Positions 1 through 5,949 are shown, numbered from the stretch's first letter. The stretch: DNA of 5,999 nt from Burkholderiaceae bacterium (GCA_947461805.1 CANHMJ010000086.1:1-5999); one strand, 5' to 3'. Notes: generated by a model from the letters alone, not told the origin. A program made the numbers and translations.

Positions 1-68
1 CATTTAGCTTTCTCCGAATTTGACACCATCCCTTATGCAGTTTCCACGCATAAGGCACAACTTTCGCT
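1..68 (-). ncRNA. Group I intron (5' part) in tRNA-Ile(CAU), cut by window edge
   Basis: This is a self-splicing RNA interrupting the tRNA anticodon loop immediately after the anticodon. Seen directly on the minus strand: P1 forms from exon CAU (71-69) plus AGC (68-66), a GAAA loop (65-62) and GUUGUG (61-56). That gives six pairs, with the exon U at 69 opposite a G at 58, the U-G wobble that marks a group I 5' splice site. P2 follows as CCTTATGC (55-48) pairing with GCATAAGG (38-31), capped by a loop containing GGAAAC. Next comes GATGGTGTC (30-22, P3 strand) and AAATTCGG (P4 region). From memory, the 205-nt intron of Azoarcus tRNA-Ile(CAU), a subgroup IC3 ribozyme, has the same order and nearly the same GATGGTGTCAAATTCGG core. 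P5 to P9, including the P7 guanosine site, lie outside the window, so activity cannot be judged. No homing-endonuclease frame is visible in this part. Confidence 0.9.
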
Positions 69-105
69 ATGAGTCCTCTGCTCTAACCAACTGAGCTATG
101 GGCCC
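69..105 (-). tRNA. tRNA-Ile(CAU) 5' exon, split by a group I intron
   Basis: This is the first 37 nt of a tRNA: acceptor strand GGGCCCA, then TA, D-stem GCTC/GAGC around AGTTGGTTA, anticodon-stem strand GAGGA and loop bases CTCAT, ending with the CAT anticodon at 71-69. A CAU anticodon on this body with a GGGCCCA acceptor fits the minor isoleucine tRNA, in which TilS converts C34 to lysidine so that it reads AUA. Initiator and elongator Met tRNAs are the alternatives; the body and the Azoarcus-like intron favour Ile. The 3' exon (rest of the anticodon stem, T arm, acceptor 3' strand) must lie beyond position 1, so the gene is partial here. Functional tRNA requires intron excision. I see no convincing promoter immediately upstream: a TTGAAG at 155-150 lacks a good -10. 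Read-through from rpoD is possible. Confidence 0.88.
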
Positions 106-117
106 TAAAACTTTACG

Positions 118-130
118 TTTACTACACACC
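118..130. repeat. 13-bp direct repeat TTTACTACACACC, copy 1
   Basis: TTTACTACACACC occurs here and again at 174-186, 56 bp apart. This copy also forms an imperfect dyad with GGTGTTTA at 139-146. Confidence 0.75.
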
Positions 131-173
131 TTACTACTGGTGTTTACCACTTCAAAACCACACTAAAACCGCA

Positions 174-186
174 TTTACTACACACC
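174..186. repeat. 13-bp direct repeat TTTACTACACACC, copy 2
   Basis: This is an identical second copy of the 118-130 repeat. Its CTACACACC core faces two inverted partners: GGTGTGTA at 201-208 and GGTGTGTAG at 212-220. It can therefore form either of two competing hairpins. Confidence 0.75.
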
Positions 187-220
187 ATGAAAAAAGCTCT
201 GGTGTGTAAGCGGTGTGTAG
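178..220. repeat. Inverted repeat CTACACACC / GGTGTGTAG with a competing inner arm
   Basis: A perfect 9-bp dyad joins 178-186 and 212-220. A second right arm at 201-208 gives an alternative 8-bp stem with a 14-nt loop that holds a six-base A run (190-195). Such a symmetric element could be an RNA structure or a protein-binding operator. The sequence alone does not decide between them. Confidence 0.65.
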
Positions 221-264
221 TGAATTTATACCGCCTAATTCACCACTAACCTCTTGAATCTATT

Positions 265-286
265 GAGGTCTTTGTTACAAGACCCC
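265..286 (-). other. Hairpin just downstream of the orphan tRNA half
   Basis: On the minus strand GGGGTCTT (286-279) pairs with AAGACCTC (272-265) around a GTAACA loop, giving eight pairs including one G-U. It lies 15 nt after the end of the orphan tRNA half. It could protect or mark the 3' end of the rpoD transcript. No U-tract follows, so it is not a standard intrinsic terminator. Confidence 0.5.
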
Positions 287-301
287 TAGGGCTTCTTTCT
301 T

Positions 302-338
302 ATGAGTCCTCTGCTCTAACCAACTGAGCTATGGGCCC
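302..338 (-). pseudogene. Orphan tRNA-Ile(CAU) 5' half (tRNA fragment)
   Basis: This is an exact copy of the 37-nt 5' exon found at 105-69, from the acceptor strand GGGCCCA through the CAT anticodon (304-302). It starts 13 nt after the rpoD stop codon. The bases after the anticodon read AAGAAAGAAGCC. The first two match a normal anticodon loop (A37, A38), but the anticodon stem, T arm and acceptor partner are absent, and there is no group I P1 guide (GUG) or P2. It cannot fold into a tRNA and is best read as a remnant or an attachment-type duplicate. It would be transcribed as part of the rpoD 3' UTR. Perfect identity with the functional exon implies either a recent origin or ongoing gene conversion. 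Confidence 0.85.
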
Positions 339-351
339 GTTAGTCTTTCGC

Positions 352-2961
352 TCAATCCTCTTCGAGGAAGGTCTTCAGTTTGTCGCTGCGGCTAGGGTGG
401 CGCATCTTTCTCAAAGCCTTGGCTTCAATCTGACGAATACGCTCACGCGTTACATCAAACTGCTTACCAACTTCCTCAAGCGTATGGTCTGTGCTCATTT
501 CTACACCAAAACGCATGCGCAATACTTTTGCTTCGCGCGGTGTTAATGAATCGAGAACATCCTTAACGACATCGCGCATGGACTCATGCAATGCCGCTTC
601 GGCTGGAGCCAAGGTATTGCCGTCTTCAATGAAGTCGCCCAAATGGGAATCTTCATCGTCGCCAATGGGTGTTTCCATTGAGATAGGCTCTTTGGCAATC
701 TTCATGATCTTACGGATCTTGTCTTCCGGAATCTCCATCTTCAATGCCAAGGTTGCTGCATCAGGCTCGTGTCCAGTCTCTTGCAAGATTTGACGACTAA
801 TGCGGTTCATCTTGTTGATGGTCTCGATCATGTGCACTGGAATGCGGATGGTGCGGGCCTGATCGGCGATTGAACGGGTAATGGCCTGACGGATCCACCA
901 AGTTGCATAGGTAGAGAACTTATAACCACGGCGATACTCAAACTTATCTACCGCCTTCATGAGGCCAATGTTGCCCTCTTGAATCAAATCAAGGAACTGC
1001 AGGCCGCGGTTGGTGTACTTTTTAGCAATCGAGATCACTAAACGCAAGTTCGCAACGGTCATTTCCCGCTTGGCTTCGCGTGCGCGCTTCTCACCCGCAA
1101 TCATTTGCTTGTTCACTTCTTTCAATTCAGGCAACGGCAATACAACCCTAGTCTGAATGTCGATCAGCTTCTGTTGCAGCTCTTGGATGGCCGGAACGTT
1201 ACGCTCTAGGAGTGCACTGTAGGACTTATTGTCTTTCAGTAAATTGGTGGTCCACTTCAAGTTCATGGACATCTTGGGGAAGTCTTTTAATACTTCACCG
1301 CGCGATACGCCGATTTTGTCGACCAACAGGCTAACGATGCCGCGCTCGAGTTTCCAAACCTGATCGACTTGCGAACGCATGGTGTCGCACAGCTTTTCAA
1401 CGCTCTTAGCGGTCAAACGGAAGCCGAGTAATTCATTTCGAATGGCTTCTTGTGCTTTGATGTATGCAGGGCAGTTGTATCCGTCCCGGTCATAGGCACG
1501 GCGCATCTTATCCGCCTGAGTGCGGATGATGGCAAACTTTTCTAAGGAAATCTGCTTGAGTTCTTCGAGTTGCTTGGCGCTAGCCGTGCTTGAACCGCCA
1601 CCACCGCCACCAGAATCCTCTTCGCCACCCTCTTCATCACCCTCTTCAGCATCCAGATCCTCTTCTGGCTCATCAGGTCCGAGTTGAATGTCTTCTGCGT
1701 TCGGATCTACTAAGCCGTCAACGAACTGATCAATCTCCATCTCGCCTGAAACAATTTTGTCCGCATTACCGATGATTTCAGCAATGGTGACCGGGCATGC
1801 GGAAAGCGCCATCACCATGTCTTTGAGGCCTGCCTCAATTTTCTTGGCAATAACAATCTCGCCTTCGCGCGTGAGCAGATCGACTGTACCCATCTCGCGC
1901 ATATACATACGCACAGGATCGGTGGTGCGGCCAAACTCCGAATCAACGGTAGATAAAGCGGCTTCCGCCTCTTCTTCTGCCTCTTCATCGGATGCACCAG
2001 AAATGCCATTCTCATTGAGGAGCAGGGTTTCTGCATCGGGGGCCTGCTCATATACGGTAATACCAATGTCATTGAGCAAACCGATTAAGGTTTCAAGCGC
2101 GTCCGCATCCGACAATTCGTCGGACATCACGTCATTCATTTCACCGTGGGTTAGGTAACCCTTGGACTTACCCATCTTAATCAGGGTTTTGAGGCGTGCA
2201 CGGCGCAACTCTTGCTGCTCTTCTGAACCCAATTGCTGTGCTGCAAATTCTTTTAAGAGGGCCTTCTCTTTAGCCTTGCGGTCTCTGGCTTTTTGACGAT
2301 CGGTGCGATTGTCTTCGCCGGATTCCGCCGCAGGGGCTTCGGCTTTGGCTTTACGCCCTTTGGTTTTTTTACCTTCTTCCGCTACTTCTTCATCTAACGC
2401 GGCCTCAATAGGGGAAGCCGCCTTAGACTTGCCCTTGGCTTTTGGTGATTCAGGCTCAAGCGCTTTGCCTTTTTTAGCGGGAATGTCTTTACTTGTTTTT
2501 GCAGCGACGGCTGTTTTCTTCGTTTCTTTACTTGGCTTGGCTGCTGACTTAACTTCGGGCTTTGCTTTTGCAGCTACTTTGGCTGGCGTCTTCACCGCAG
2601 GCTTAGCAGCGGCCTTTGCTACTGGCTTTACTGGCTTCGCTGGTTTTTTAACTGCCTTGGCTGGAACTTTTGCTGCTGCCTTCTTTGCTACTGGCTTTGT
2701 AGACTTTGCGATTGGCTTTTTTACTGCTTTCGCAGGTGCAGCTGCTTTTTTGGGCGCTGCTTTAGATGCTGGCTTTGACTTAAGCGCTACTGCCTTTTTG
2801 GCAGGTGCTTTGGCTGTCGTGGCGACTTTCTTTACTGGCGCCTTCGCAGCTACTTTGCTTTTAACTGGGGCGGCCGTTTTCTTGGCAAGGGGTTTGGACT
2901 TGCTTGCTGCTGAGGTATTTTTCACGGGTTTCGCGCTTTTCTTGATGTTGCTGCTTGGCAT
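352..2961 (-). CDS. rpoD: RNA polymerase primary sigma factor RpoD (sigma-70)
   Basis: This cytoplasmic housekeeping sigma factor directs RNA polymerase to -10/-35 promoters. The 869-residue product contains, in order: a Lys/Ala/Pro-rich low-complexity tail (about 1-235); region 1.1 (about 252-312, containing LKTLIKMGKSKGYLTHGE); region 1.2 (about 345-380, DPVRMYMREMG); a non-conserved region (about 380-610) with an acidic stretch (430-449) and six glycines (451-456); region 2 (about 636-706, with the core-binding DLIQEGNIGLMKAVDKF and promoter-melting YATWWIRQAI); region 3 (about 710-790); and region 4 with the -35-reading helix-turn-helix (TLEEVGKQFDVTRERIRQ, about 827-844). E. coli sigma-70 has 613 residues; most of the excess is the N-terminal tail, a style known from Burkholderiales. 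The ATG at 2961 is the only start I see that includes the tail, but its ribosome-binding site is weak (GTGAG well upstream). The gene probably has its own promoter in the gap after dnaG. Confidence 0.97.
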   Translation of the reverse strand: MPSSNIKKSAKPVKNTSAASKSKPLAKKTAAPVKSKVAAKAPVKKVATTAKAPAKKAVALKSKPASKAAPKKAAAPAKAVKKPIAKSTKPVAKKAAAKVPAKAVKKPAKPVKPVAKAAAKPAVKTPAKVAAKAKPEVKSAAKPSKETKKTAVAAKTSKDIPAKKGKALEPESPKAKGKSKAASPIEAALDEEVAEEGKKTKGRKAKAEAPAAESGEDNRTDRQKARDRKAKEKALLKEFAAQQLGSEEQQELRRARLKTLIKMGKSKGYLTHGEMNDVMSDELSDADALETLIGLLNDIGITVYEQAPDAETLLLNENGISGASDEEAEEEAEAALSTVDSEFGRTTDPVRMYMREMGTVDLLTREGEIVIAKKIEAGLKDMVMALSACPVTIAEIIGNADKIVSGEMEIDQFVDGLVDPNAEDIQLGPDEPEEDLDAEEGDEEGGEEDSGGGGGGSSTASAKQLEELKQISLEKFAIIRTQADKMRRAYDRDGYNCPAYIKAQEAIRNELLGFRLTAKSVEKLCDTMRSQVDQVWKLERGIVSLLVDKIGVSRGEVLKDFPKMSMNLKWTTNLLKDNKSYSALLERNVPAIQELQQKLIDIQTRVVLPLPELKEVNKQMIAGEKRAREAKREMTVANLRLVISIAKKYTNRGLQFLDLIQEGNIGLMKAVDKFEYRRGYKFSTYATWWIRQAITRSIADQARTIRIPVHMIETINKMNRISRQILQETGHEPDAATLALKMEIPEDKIRKIMKIAKEPISMETPIGDDEDSHLGDFIEDGNTLAPAEAALHESMRDVVKDVLDSLTPREAKVLRMRFGVEMSTDHTLEEVGKQFDVTRERIRQIEAKALRKMRHPSRSDKLKTFLEED

Positions 2962-3191
2962 AGGTTTACGCTCACTTACTTAAATATGGTTGGTTTCAAT
3001 GGGTCAGACCAATTGCCTGGGCCACTAAGGTCAATAAATTCAAATTAATGACGCAAGTGACTGAATTACTTCGTATTTTTTCTCTGAACAGAGGATTATA
3101 GTCGATTCGGCATTTTCCGACGCTGGAGTCAGCAATAAATCGGGCTAAATCAGGTAATTTTTACGGGCCTATGGATCTTAAGGGGCTTTTC
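2962..3191. other. dnaG-rpoD intergenic region, probable rpoD leader
   Basis: This is a 230-bp gap without a coding frame. On the minus strand it carries a perfect TATAAT (3100-3095), followed by a small hairpin CTCT-GTTC-AGAG near the predicted transcript start and a long AT-rich leader of roughly 125 nt to the rpoD ATG. A short stem from two CTTAAG palindromes (3191-3196 and 3177-3182) overlaps the dnaG stop but has no U-tract. I therefore cannot call a terminator between dnaG and rpoD. Confidence 0.6.
3095..3100 (-). promoter_or_regulatory. Probable rpoD promoter -10 element (TATAAT)
   Basis: A consensus TATAAT lies 134 nt upstream of the rpoD start codon. No good -35 hexamer is found 16-18 bp upstream (the sequence there is close to GCGTCG), and there is no TGn extension, so promoter strength is uncertain. 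Initiation would be expected near 3088. A dedicated rpoD promoter fits the known practice of extra promoters before rpoD in this gene block. Confidence 0.45.
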
Positions 3192-5135
3192 TTAAGAAAA
3201 CTTCAGACGTTCGCCCAATTCGCGATAGCGCGCCCGATCGGCGTCGGACGCTTCTCCGCTGGAGATGCGCTGGGTAATGGCGGTCATTTCATTTTTAAGC
3301 TGGAGCATATCGAGCTTTTTTAGGGCGCCGTCTAGGTCGGCGGCGGCCCCCGCTGCATCCAAATCCGATTCCATCACCCGTTTGCGTAGCACCTCATACA
3401 TTGATGCCAACTCGCTTCGGGAGAGTTGTTCCTGAAACAATGCAAAGGCACCGGCGCCTGGGATCTGTTCTGTGTTGGATGCGCTGGATGGGTTGGATAA
3501 ATAATCCAATTGATCACATTGCTTGAGTAAATCGGTCATCAGCATCAATGCATTGGCCGAGCGCTGCTCGGCTGCAGCCAAGACTAACTGCCGTTGTTCG
3601 ATGTTCAGGCCCTTACCTAAATGCGGGAACTGAATCAACAAGCGCAATAGTTGCTCTGCCAAATCCATCGGTGCATTGGGTGGTGGAATCACCGGCCCGG
3701 CTGGCTTTTTGCTATAGCCTTTACCGGGCTGCCAGGTACTGGATTGGCTTCGTACTCCAGTGCCAGTTTGCGCTGCCGATGTTCCCTGCGATTGCGTATT
3801 GCTACGCGTGGCTGGTGCAATCGAGAGTCCACAAAATGCCTCTAACTCAGCGGCGGTTGAGGATGTTCGAATCGCCACCTCACGTAACATTTGTGAGCGC
3901 AAGGCAATGGGCGCCATCGATAAGAAGAGGGGCTTGGCAGCATGGTGCGTTTGCGCCCGCCCTTCGGGCGACGTTAAGTCATGGTCTTCGCTCACTATTC
4001 TAAAAAAGAAGTTGGAAAACGAAGTGGCTTCTTTAATGACTTTTTCAAAGGCCGGCGCGCCGTAGGTTCGAATATAACTATCAGGATCGTGTTCCGTGGG
4101 TAAAAATAAGAATCGAATTTCTTTATCGTCTGACATCAAAGGCAAACAGGCTTCGAGTGCACGCTGCGCTGCCCGCTGCCCCGCCGCATCGCCATCAAAA
4201 GAGAACACAATCCGATCGGTTTGACGCAGAAGCATGCGCACGTGATTGGCAGTGCAGGCCGTCCCTAAGGTCGCTACGGCATTCGGAAAGCCCAATTGCG
4301 CCAAGGCCACCACGTCCATATAGCCTTCGCAAACCAATACATACTCTTGCGCCCGAATCGCTTGGCGCGCCTCAAACAAACCATACAAGGTATTGCCTTT
4401 AGAAAAGAGTGAGGTTTCTGGTGAGTTCAAATACTTTGGCTCACCTTGATCCAAGATGCGCCCACCAAAACCGATCACCTGACCTTTGTGATTCCGAATA
4501 GGGAACATCACGCGATCCCGAAAGCGGTCATAGCGCCGCGCCGTTTGATTTGACTCACTGGTCTCGCTTTGAATCAGCAAGCCACCTTCGAGTAGCGGCT
4601 TTGCAGTAGCATCATCGTTGTAACTACCAAACACGGCTTCTAGACCTTGCCACCCATCTGGGGCGTAGCCGAGTGAGTACCGCTTGGCAACTTCGCCAGT
4701 AAGGCCTCGGCTTTTTAAATACTCAATCGCACGCGGCGCGGCCTTTAATTGGGTTTTATACCAATCGGCTGCTAAACCCATCACCTCACTTAAGGCAAGG
4801 GCCTGCTGTTGCCTAGCTACATCGTTTGCGGTGCGCTCCTCACGCGGTACCGTGAGTCCGGCAGAGCGCGCAAGCTCTTCAATCGTTTCGACGTAACCAA
4901 GTCCGGAATACTCCATTAAAAAGCCGATGGCAGAACCGTGGGCACCACAGCCAAAGCAGTGATAGAACTGCTTGGTTGCAGATACGGAAAACGACGGGGA
5001 CTTTTCTTGGTGGAAGGGGCAGAGGCCTTGGTAGTTGGCTCCTGCTTTTTTTAACTTAACGTGCTGCCCAACGACATCGACGATATCGACTCGATTTAAT
5101 AAATCTGCAATAAACGACTGAGGGATCATGCCCAT
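3192..5135 (-). CDS. dnaG: DNA primase DnaG
   Basis: DnaG synthesises the RNA primers for lagging-strand and origin replication, working with the DnaB helicase at the fork. The 647-residue product starts with a CHC2 zinc-binding domain (C39, H42, C60, C63, with the FYHCFGCGAHG motif). The RNA polymerase core follows, with the basic RYDRFRDRVMFPI segment (201-213) and a TOPRIM fold: the catalytic glutamate E270 in VCEGYMDV, the metal-binding acidic pair D314 and D316 in FSFDGDAAG, and HDPDSY (349-354). Residues about 440-490 are a Ser/Thr/Gln/Pro-rich linker, and about 490-647 form the helical C-terminal DnaB-binding domain. E. coli DnaG has 581 residues, so this protein is somewhat long, mainly in the linker and C-terminal part. 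The ATG at 5135 matches the usual MxxIPxxFI start. A second ATG two codons later (5129) is possible, and the AGGCGA upstream does not separate them. The start lies 19 nt after the yqeY stop, so co-transcription is likely. Confidence 0.97.
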   Translation of the reverse strand: MGMIPQSFIADLLNRVDIVDVVGQHVKLKKAGANYQGLCPFHQEKSPSFSVSATKQFYHCFGCGAHGSAIGFLMEYSGLGYVETIEELARSAGLTVPREERTANDVARQQQALALSEVMGLAADWYKTQLKAAPRAIEYLKSRGLTGEVAKRYSLGYAPDGWQGLEAVFGSYNDDATAKPLLEGGLLIQSETSESNQTARRYDRFRDRVMFPIRNHKGQVIGFGGRILDQGEPKYLNSPETSLFSKGNTLYGLFEARQAIRAQEYVLVCEGYMDVVALAQLGFPNAVATLGTACTANHVRMLLRQTDRIVFSFDGDAAGQRAAQRALEACLPLMSDDKEIRFLFLPTEHDPDSYIRTYGAPAFEKVIKEATSFSNFFFRIVSEDHDLTSPEGRAQTHHAAKPLFLSMAPIALRSQMLREVAIRTSSTAAELEAFCGLSIAPATRSNTQSQGTSAAQTGTGVRSQSSTWQPGKGYSKKPAGPVIPPPNAPMDLAEQLLRLLIQFPHLGKGLNIEQRQLVLAAAEQRSANALMLMTDLLKQCDQLDYLSNPSSASNTEQIPGAGAFALFQEQLSRSELASMYEVLRKRVMESDLDAAGAAADLDGALKKLDMLQLKNEMTAITQRISSGEASDADRARYRELGERLKFS

Positions 5136-5154
5136 GATGTGCTTCGCCTAATGC

Positions 5155-5601
5155 TTACTGGGCGAGTGCTGCTTTCACGAGGCCGGATACTGCTCCCATG
5201 TCTGCTTTACCTGCCAATTGCGGCTTGAGCGCGCCAATCACCTTACCCATGTCCTGCGGTCCACTAGCGCCAAGTTGTTTGATGGTTGCAGTCACAATGG
5301 CAGCAACCTCGGCATCGGATAACTGTGCTGGTAAATAGGCTTGCATGATGGTCATCTCAGCCGCTTCGATCGCCACTAAATCAGCACGACCGGCTTTTTC
5401 AAACTGACTGATGGAGTCTTTGCGCTGCTTGATTAATTTTTCGACAATGGCAACAACTCCAGCGTCATCCACCACCACGCGCTCGTCAACCTCGCGCTGC
5501 TTAATGGCCGCAAGCAAAAGGCGAATAGCGCCTAAACGCTCGGCCTCCTTAGCGCGCATGGCGTTTTTCATATCCTCGGTGATTTGGTCTTTCAGGCTCA
5601 T
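5155..5601 (-). CDS. yqeY: GatB/YqeY domain protein
   Basis: This is a small cytoplasmic helical protein of 148 residues, the usual YqeY length, starting MSLKDQITEDMKNAMR. Family features visible are the N-terminal helix with KNAMRAKE, RLGAIRLLLAAIK (22-34), the IEKLIKQRKDSI-like helix (here VEKLIKQRKDSI, 53-64), and a C-terminal tail domain with YLPAQLSD (89-96), DMGKVIGALKP (117-127) and a final helix. The domain resembles the tail of GatB, a subunit of the tRNA amidotransferase that makes Gln-tRNA or Asn-tRNA, and a tRNA-binding role is suspected. Its precise function is not established. The frame stays open 33 codons further upstream, but that extension runs through an intrinsic terminator, whereas the ATG at 5601 has a good ribosome-binding site and matches family starts. 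It sits between rpsU and dnaG, a conserved arrangement in many bacteria. Confidence 0.95.
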   Translation of the reverse strand: MSLKDQITEDMKNAMRAKEAERLGAIRLLLAAIKQREVDERVVVDDAGVVAIVEKLIKQRKDSISQFEKAGRADLVAIEAAEMTIMQAYLPAQLSDAEVAAIVTATIKQLGASGPQDMGKVIGALKPQLAGKADMGAVSGLVKAALAQ

Positions 5602-5606
5602 GGCAT

Positions 5607-5612
5607 TTCCTT
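5607..5612 (-). promoter_or_regulatory. Ribosome-binding site that fixes the yqeY start
   Basis: AAGGAA lies 5 nt upstream of the ATG at 5601. No comparable site precedes the upstream in-frame ATGs, so this supports the shorter 148-residue YqeY. Confidence 0.8.
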
Positions 5613-5650
5613 GCATGTATTGAATGTCTTGGGGTCTATTAGTACCACAA

Positions 5651-5689
5651 CAAAAAAACAAAAACCCGCTGCGTTTTACCGTCAGCGGG
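5651..5689 (-). terminator. Intrinsic terminator after rpsU
   Basis: On the minus strand CCCGCTG (5689-5683) pairs with CAGCGGG (5671-5665) around an 11-nt loop. It is followed at once by TTTTTG and a run of seven T (5664-5652). This is a strong Rho-independent terminator placed between rpsU and yqeY. It should end most rpsU transcripts and leave only read-through, or a separate promoter, to supply yqeY-dnaG. A weak candidate -10 (TAATAG or TACTAA) lies just downstream near 5642-5635, without a clear -35. Confidence 0.88.
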
Positions 5690-5736
5690 CTTGTTGGCAA
5701 CTCTATGAATCGAGTGCCTGTATTAGGGCTGCCCTA

Positions 5737-5949
5737 TTAGTAGAGCTTTTTTGGCAACATCTGGCTGCGAATACGCTTGTAATGGCGTTTTGCAGCGGCC
5801 GCTTTTTTACGCTTGCGCTCAGCGGTTGGCTTTTCATAAAACTCGCGGGCACGCAAGTCTGTCAAAAGACCGTTTTTTTCAATGGTGCGCTTGAAACGGC
5901 GTAATGCCACTTCAAAAGGCTCGTTTTCGCGAAGGCGGACTGTAGTCAT
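5737..5949 (-). CDS. rpsU: Small ribosomal subunit protein S21
   Basis: S21 is a basic 30S protein that sits near the anti-Shine-Dalgarno end of 16S rRNA and helps initiation on mRNAs. The 70-residue product begins MTTVRLRENEPFEVALRRF and ends KRIRSQMLPKKLY, with the characteristic Arg/Lys-rich middle (AERKRKKAAAAKRHYKR). Length and both termini match the family, so the gene is complete. The ribosome-binding site is weak: GAG lies 10 nt before the ATG. This may be normal for S21, whose own level affects initiation. The 50 bases upstream to the window end are AT-rich, with a possible -10 (TATACG near 5969-5964) but no clear -35. A short GGGC-A-GCCC palindrome follows the stop codon, and the main terminator lies about 50 nt further down. 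Confidence 0.97.
   Translation of the reverse strand: MTTVRLRENEPFEVALRRFKRTIEKNGLLTDLRAREFYEKPTAERKRKKAAAAKRHYKRIRSQMLPKKLY

Larger units (their letters stand above)
106..301. other. Intergenic spacer with overlapping dyad repeats, no gene
   Basis: This spacer separates the two tRNA 5' halves. I find no plausible coding frame and no 3' half for the orphan tRNA (no TGGGCCC partner). It is AT-rich and contains many overlapping inverted repeats: 123-130 with 139-146 (one mismatch), 179-186 with 201-208, 178-186 with 212-220, 210-214 with 230-234, 220-226 with 237-243, and 265-272 with 279-286. Several are mutually exclusive, so the RNA could adopt alternative folds. None is followed by a proper U-tract on the minus strand. 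The run of six T (195-190) sits inside a loop, so I do not call an intrinsic rpoD terminator. Confidence 0.6.
69..338. repeat. Direct repeat pair of the tRNA 5' half bounding a 233-bp unit
   Basis: The 37-nt tRNA 5' half at 105-69 is repeated base for base at 338-302, in the same orientation and 233 bp apart. Identity extends one more base (A) past the anticodon, then stops. On the other side it stops exactly at the first base of the tRNA. Recombination between the copies would delete the 233-bp unit and put rpoD 13 nt from an intact intron-bearing tRNA gene, which is probably the ancestral order (inference). Confidence 0.9.

Noticed and set aside
118..220. CRISPR-like array from the TACACACC repeats
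   Set aside because: Only two direct copies, 13 bp long, without regular spacers and with inverted partners in between.
106..301. A second, degenerate group I intron after the orphan tRNA half
   Set aside because: No P1 guide pairing with CAU, no P2 and no recognisable P3/P4/P7 core, and no 3' exon. The 196-nt length is also too short for intron plus 3' exon.
331..793. Plus-strand open frames (331-546, 491-793) overlapping the tRNA half and the rpoD 3' end
   Set aside because: They are antisense shadows of the conserved sigma region 3/4 coding sequence.
2303..2983. 226-residue plus-strand open frame rich in Ala, Phe and Gly that looks like a membrane protein
   Set aside because: It lies antisense to the Lys/Ala/Pro-rich rpoD tail; the reverse complement of AAG/GCC-type codons automatically gives Leu/Phe/Gly/Ala. 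It has no homology that I recognise and no independent support.
3177..3196. CTTAAG...CTTAAG stem at the dnaG stop as a terminator
   Set aside because: It is an AT-rich 6-bp stem made from two palindromes, with no U-tract on the minus strand.
3548..4402. Several plus-strand open frames inside dnaG
   Set aside because: They overlap one another in different frames, are antisense to conserved primase sequence and have no recognisable domain.
5602..5700. N-terminal 33-residue extension of YqeY
   Set aside because: It would be translated through the rpsU terminator hairpin and T-tract and is not part of the known family length. The MSLK start has a good ribosome-binding site.
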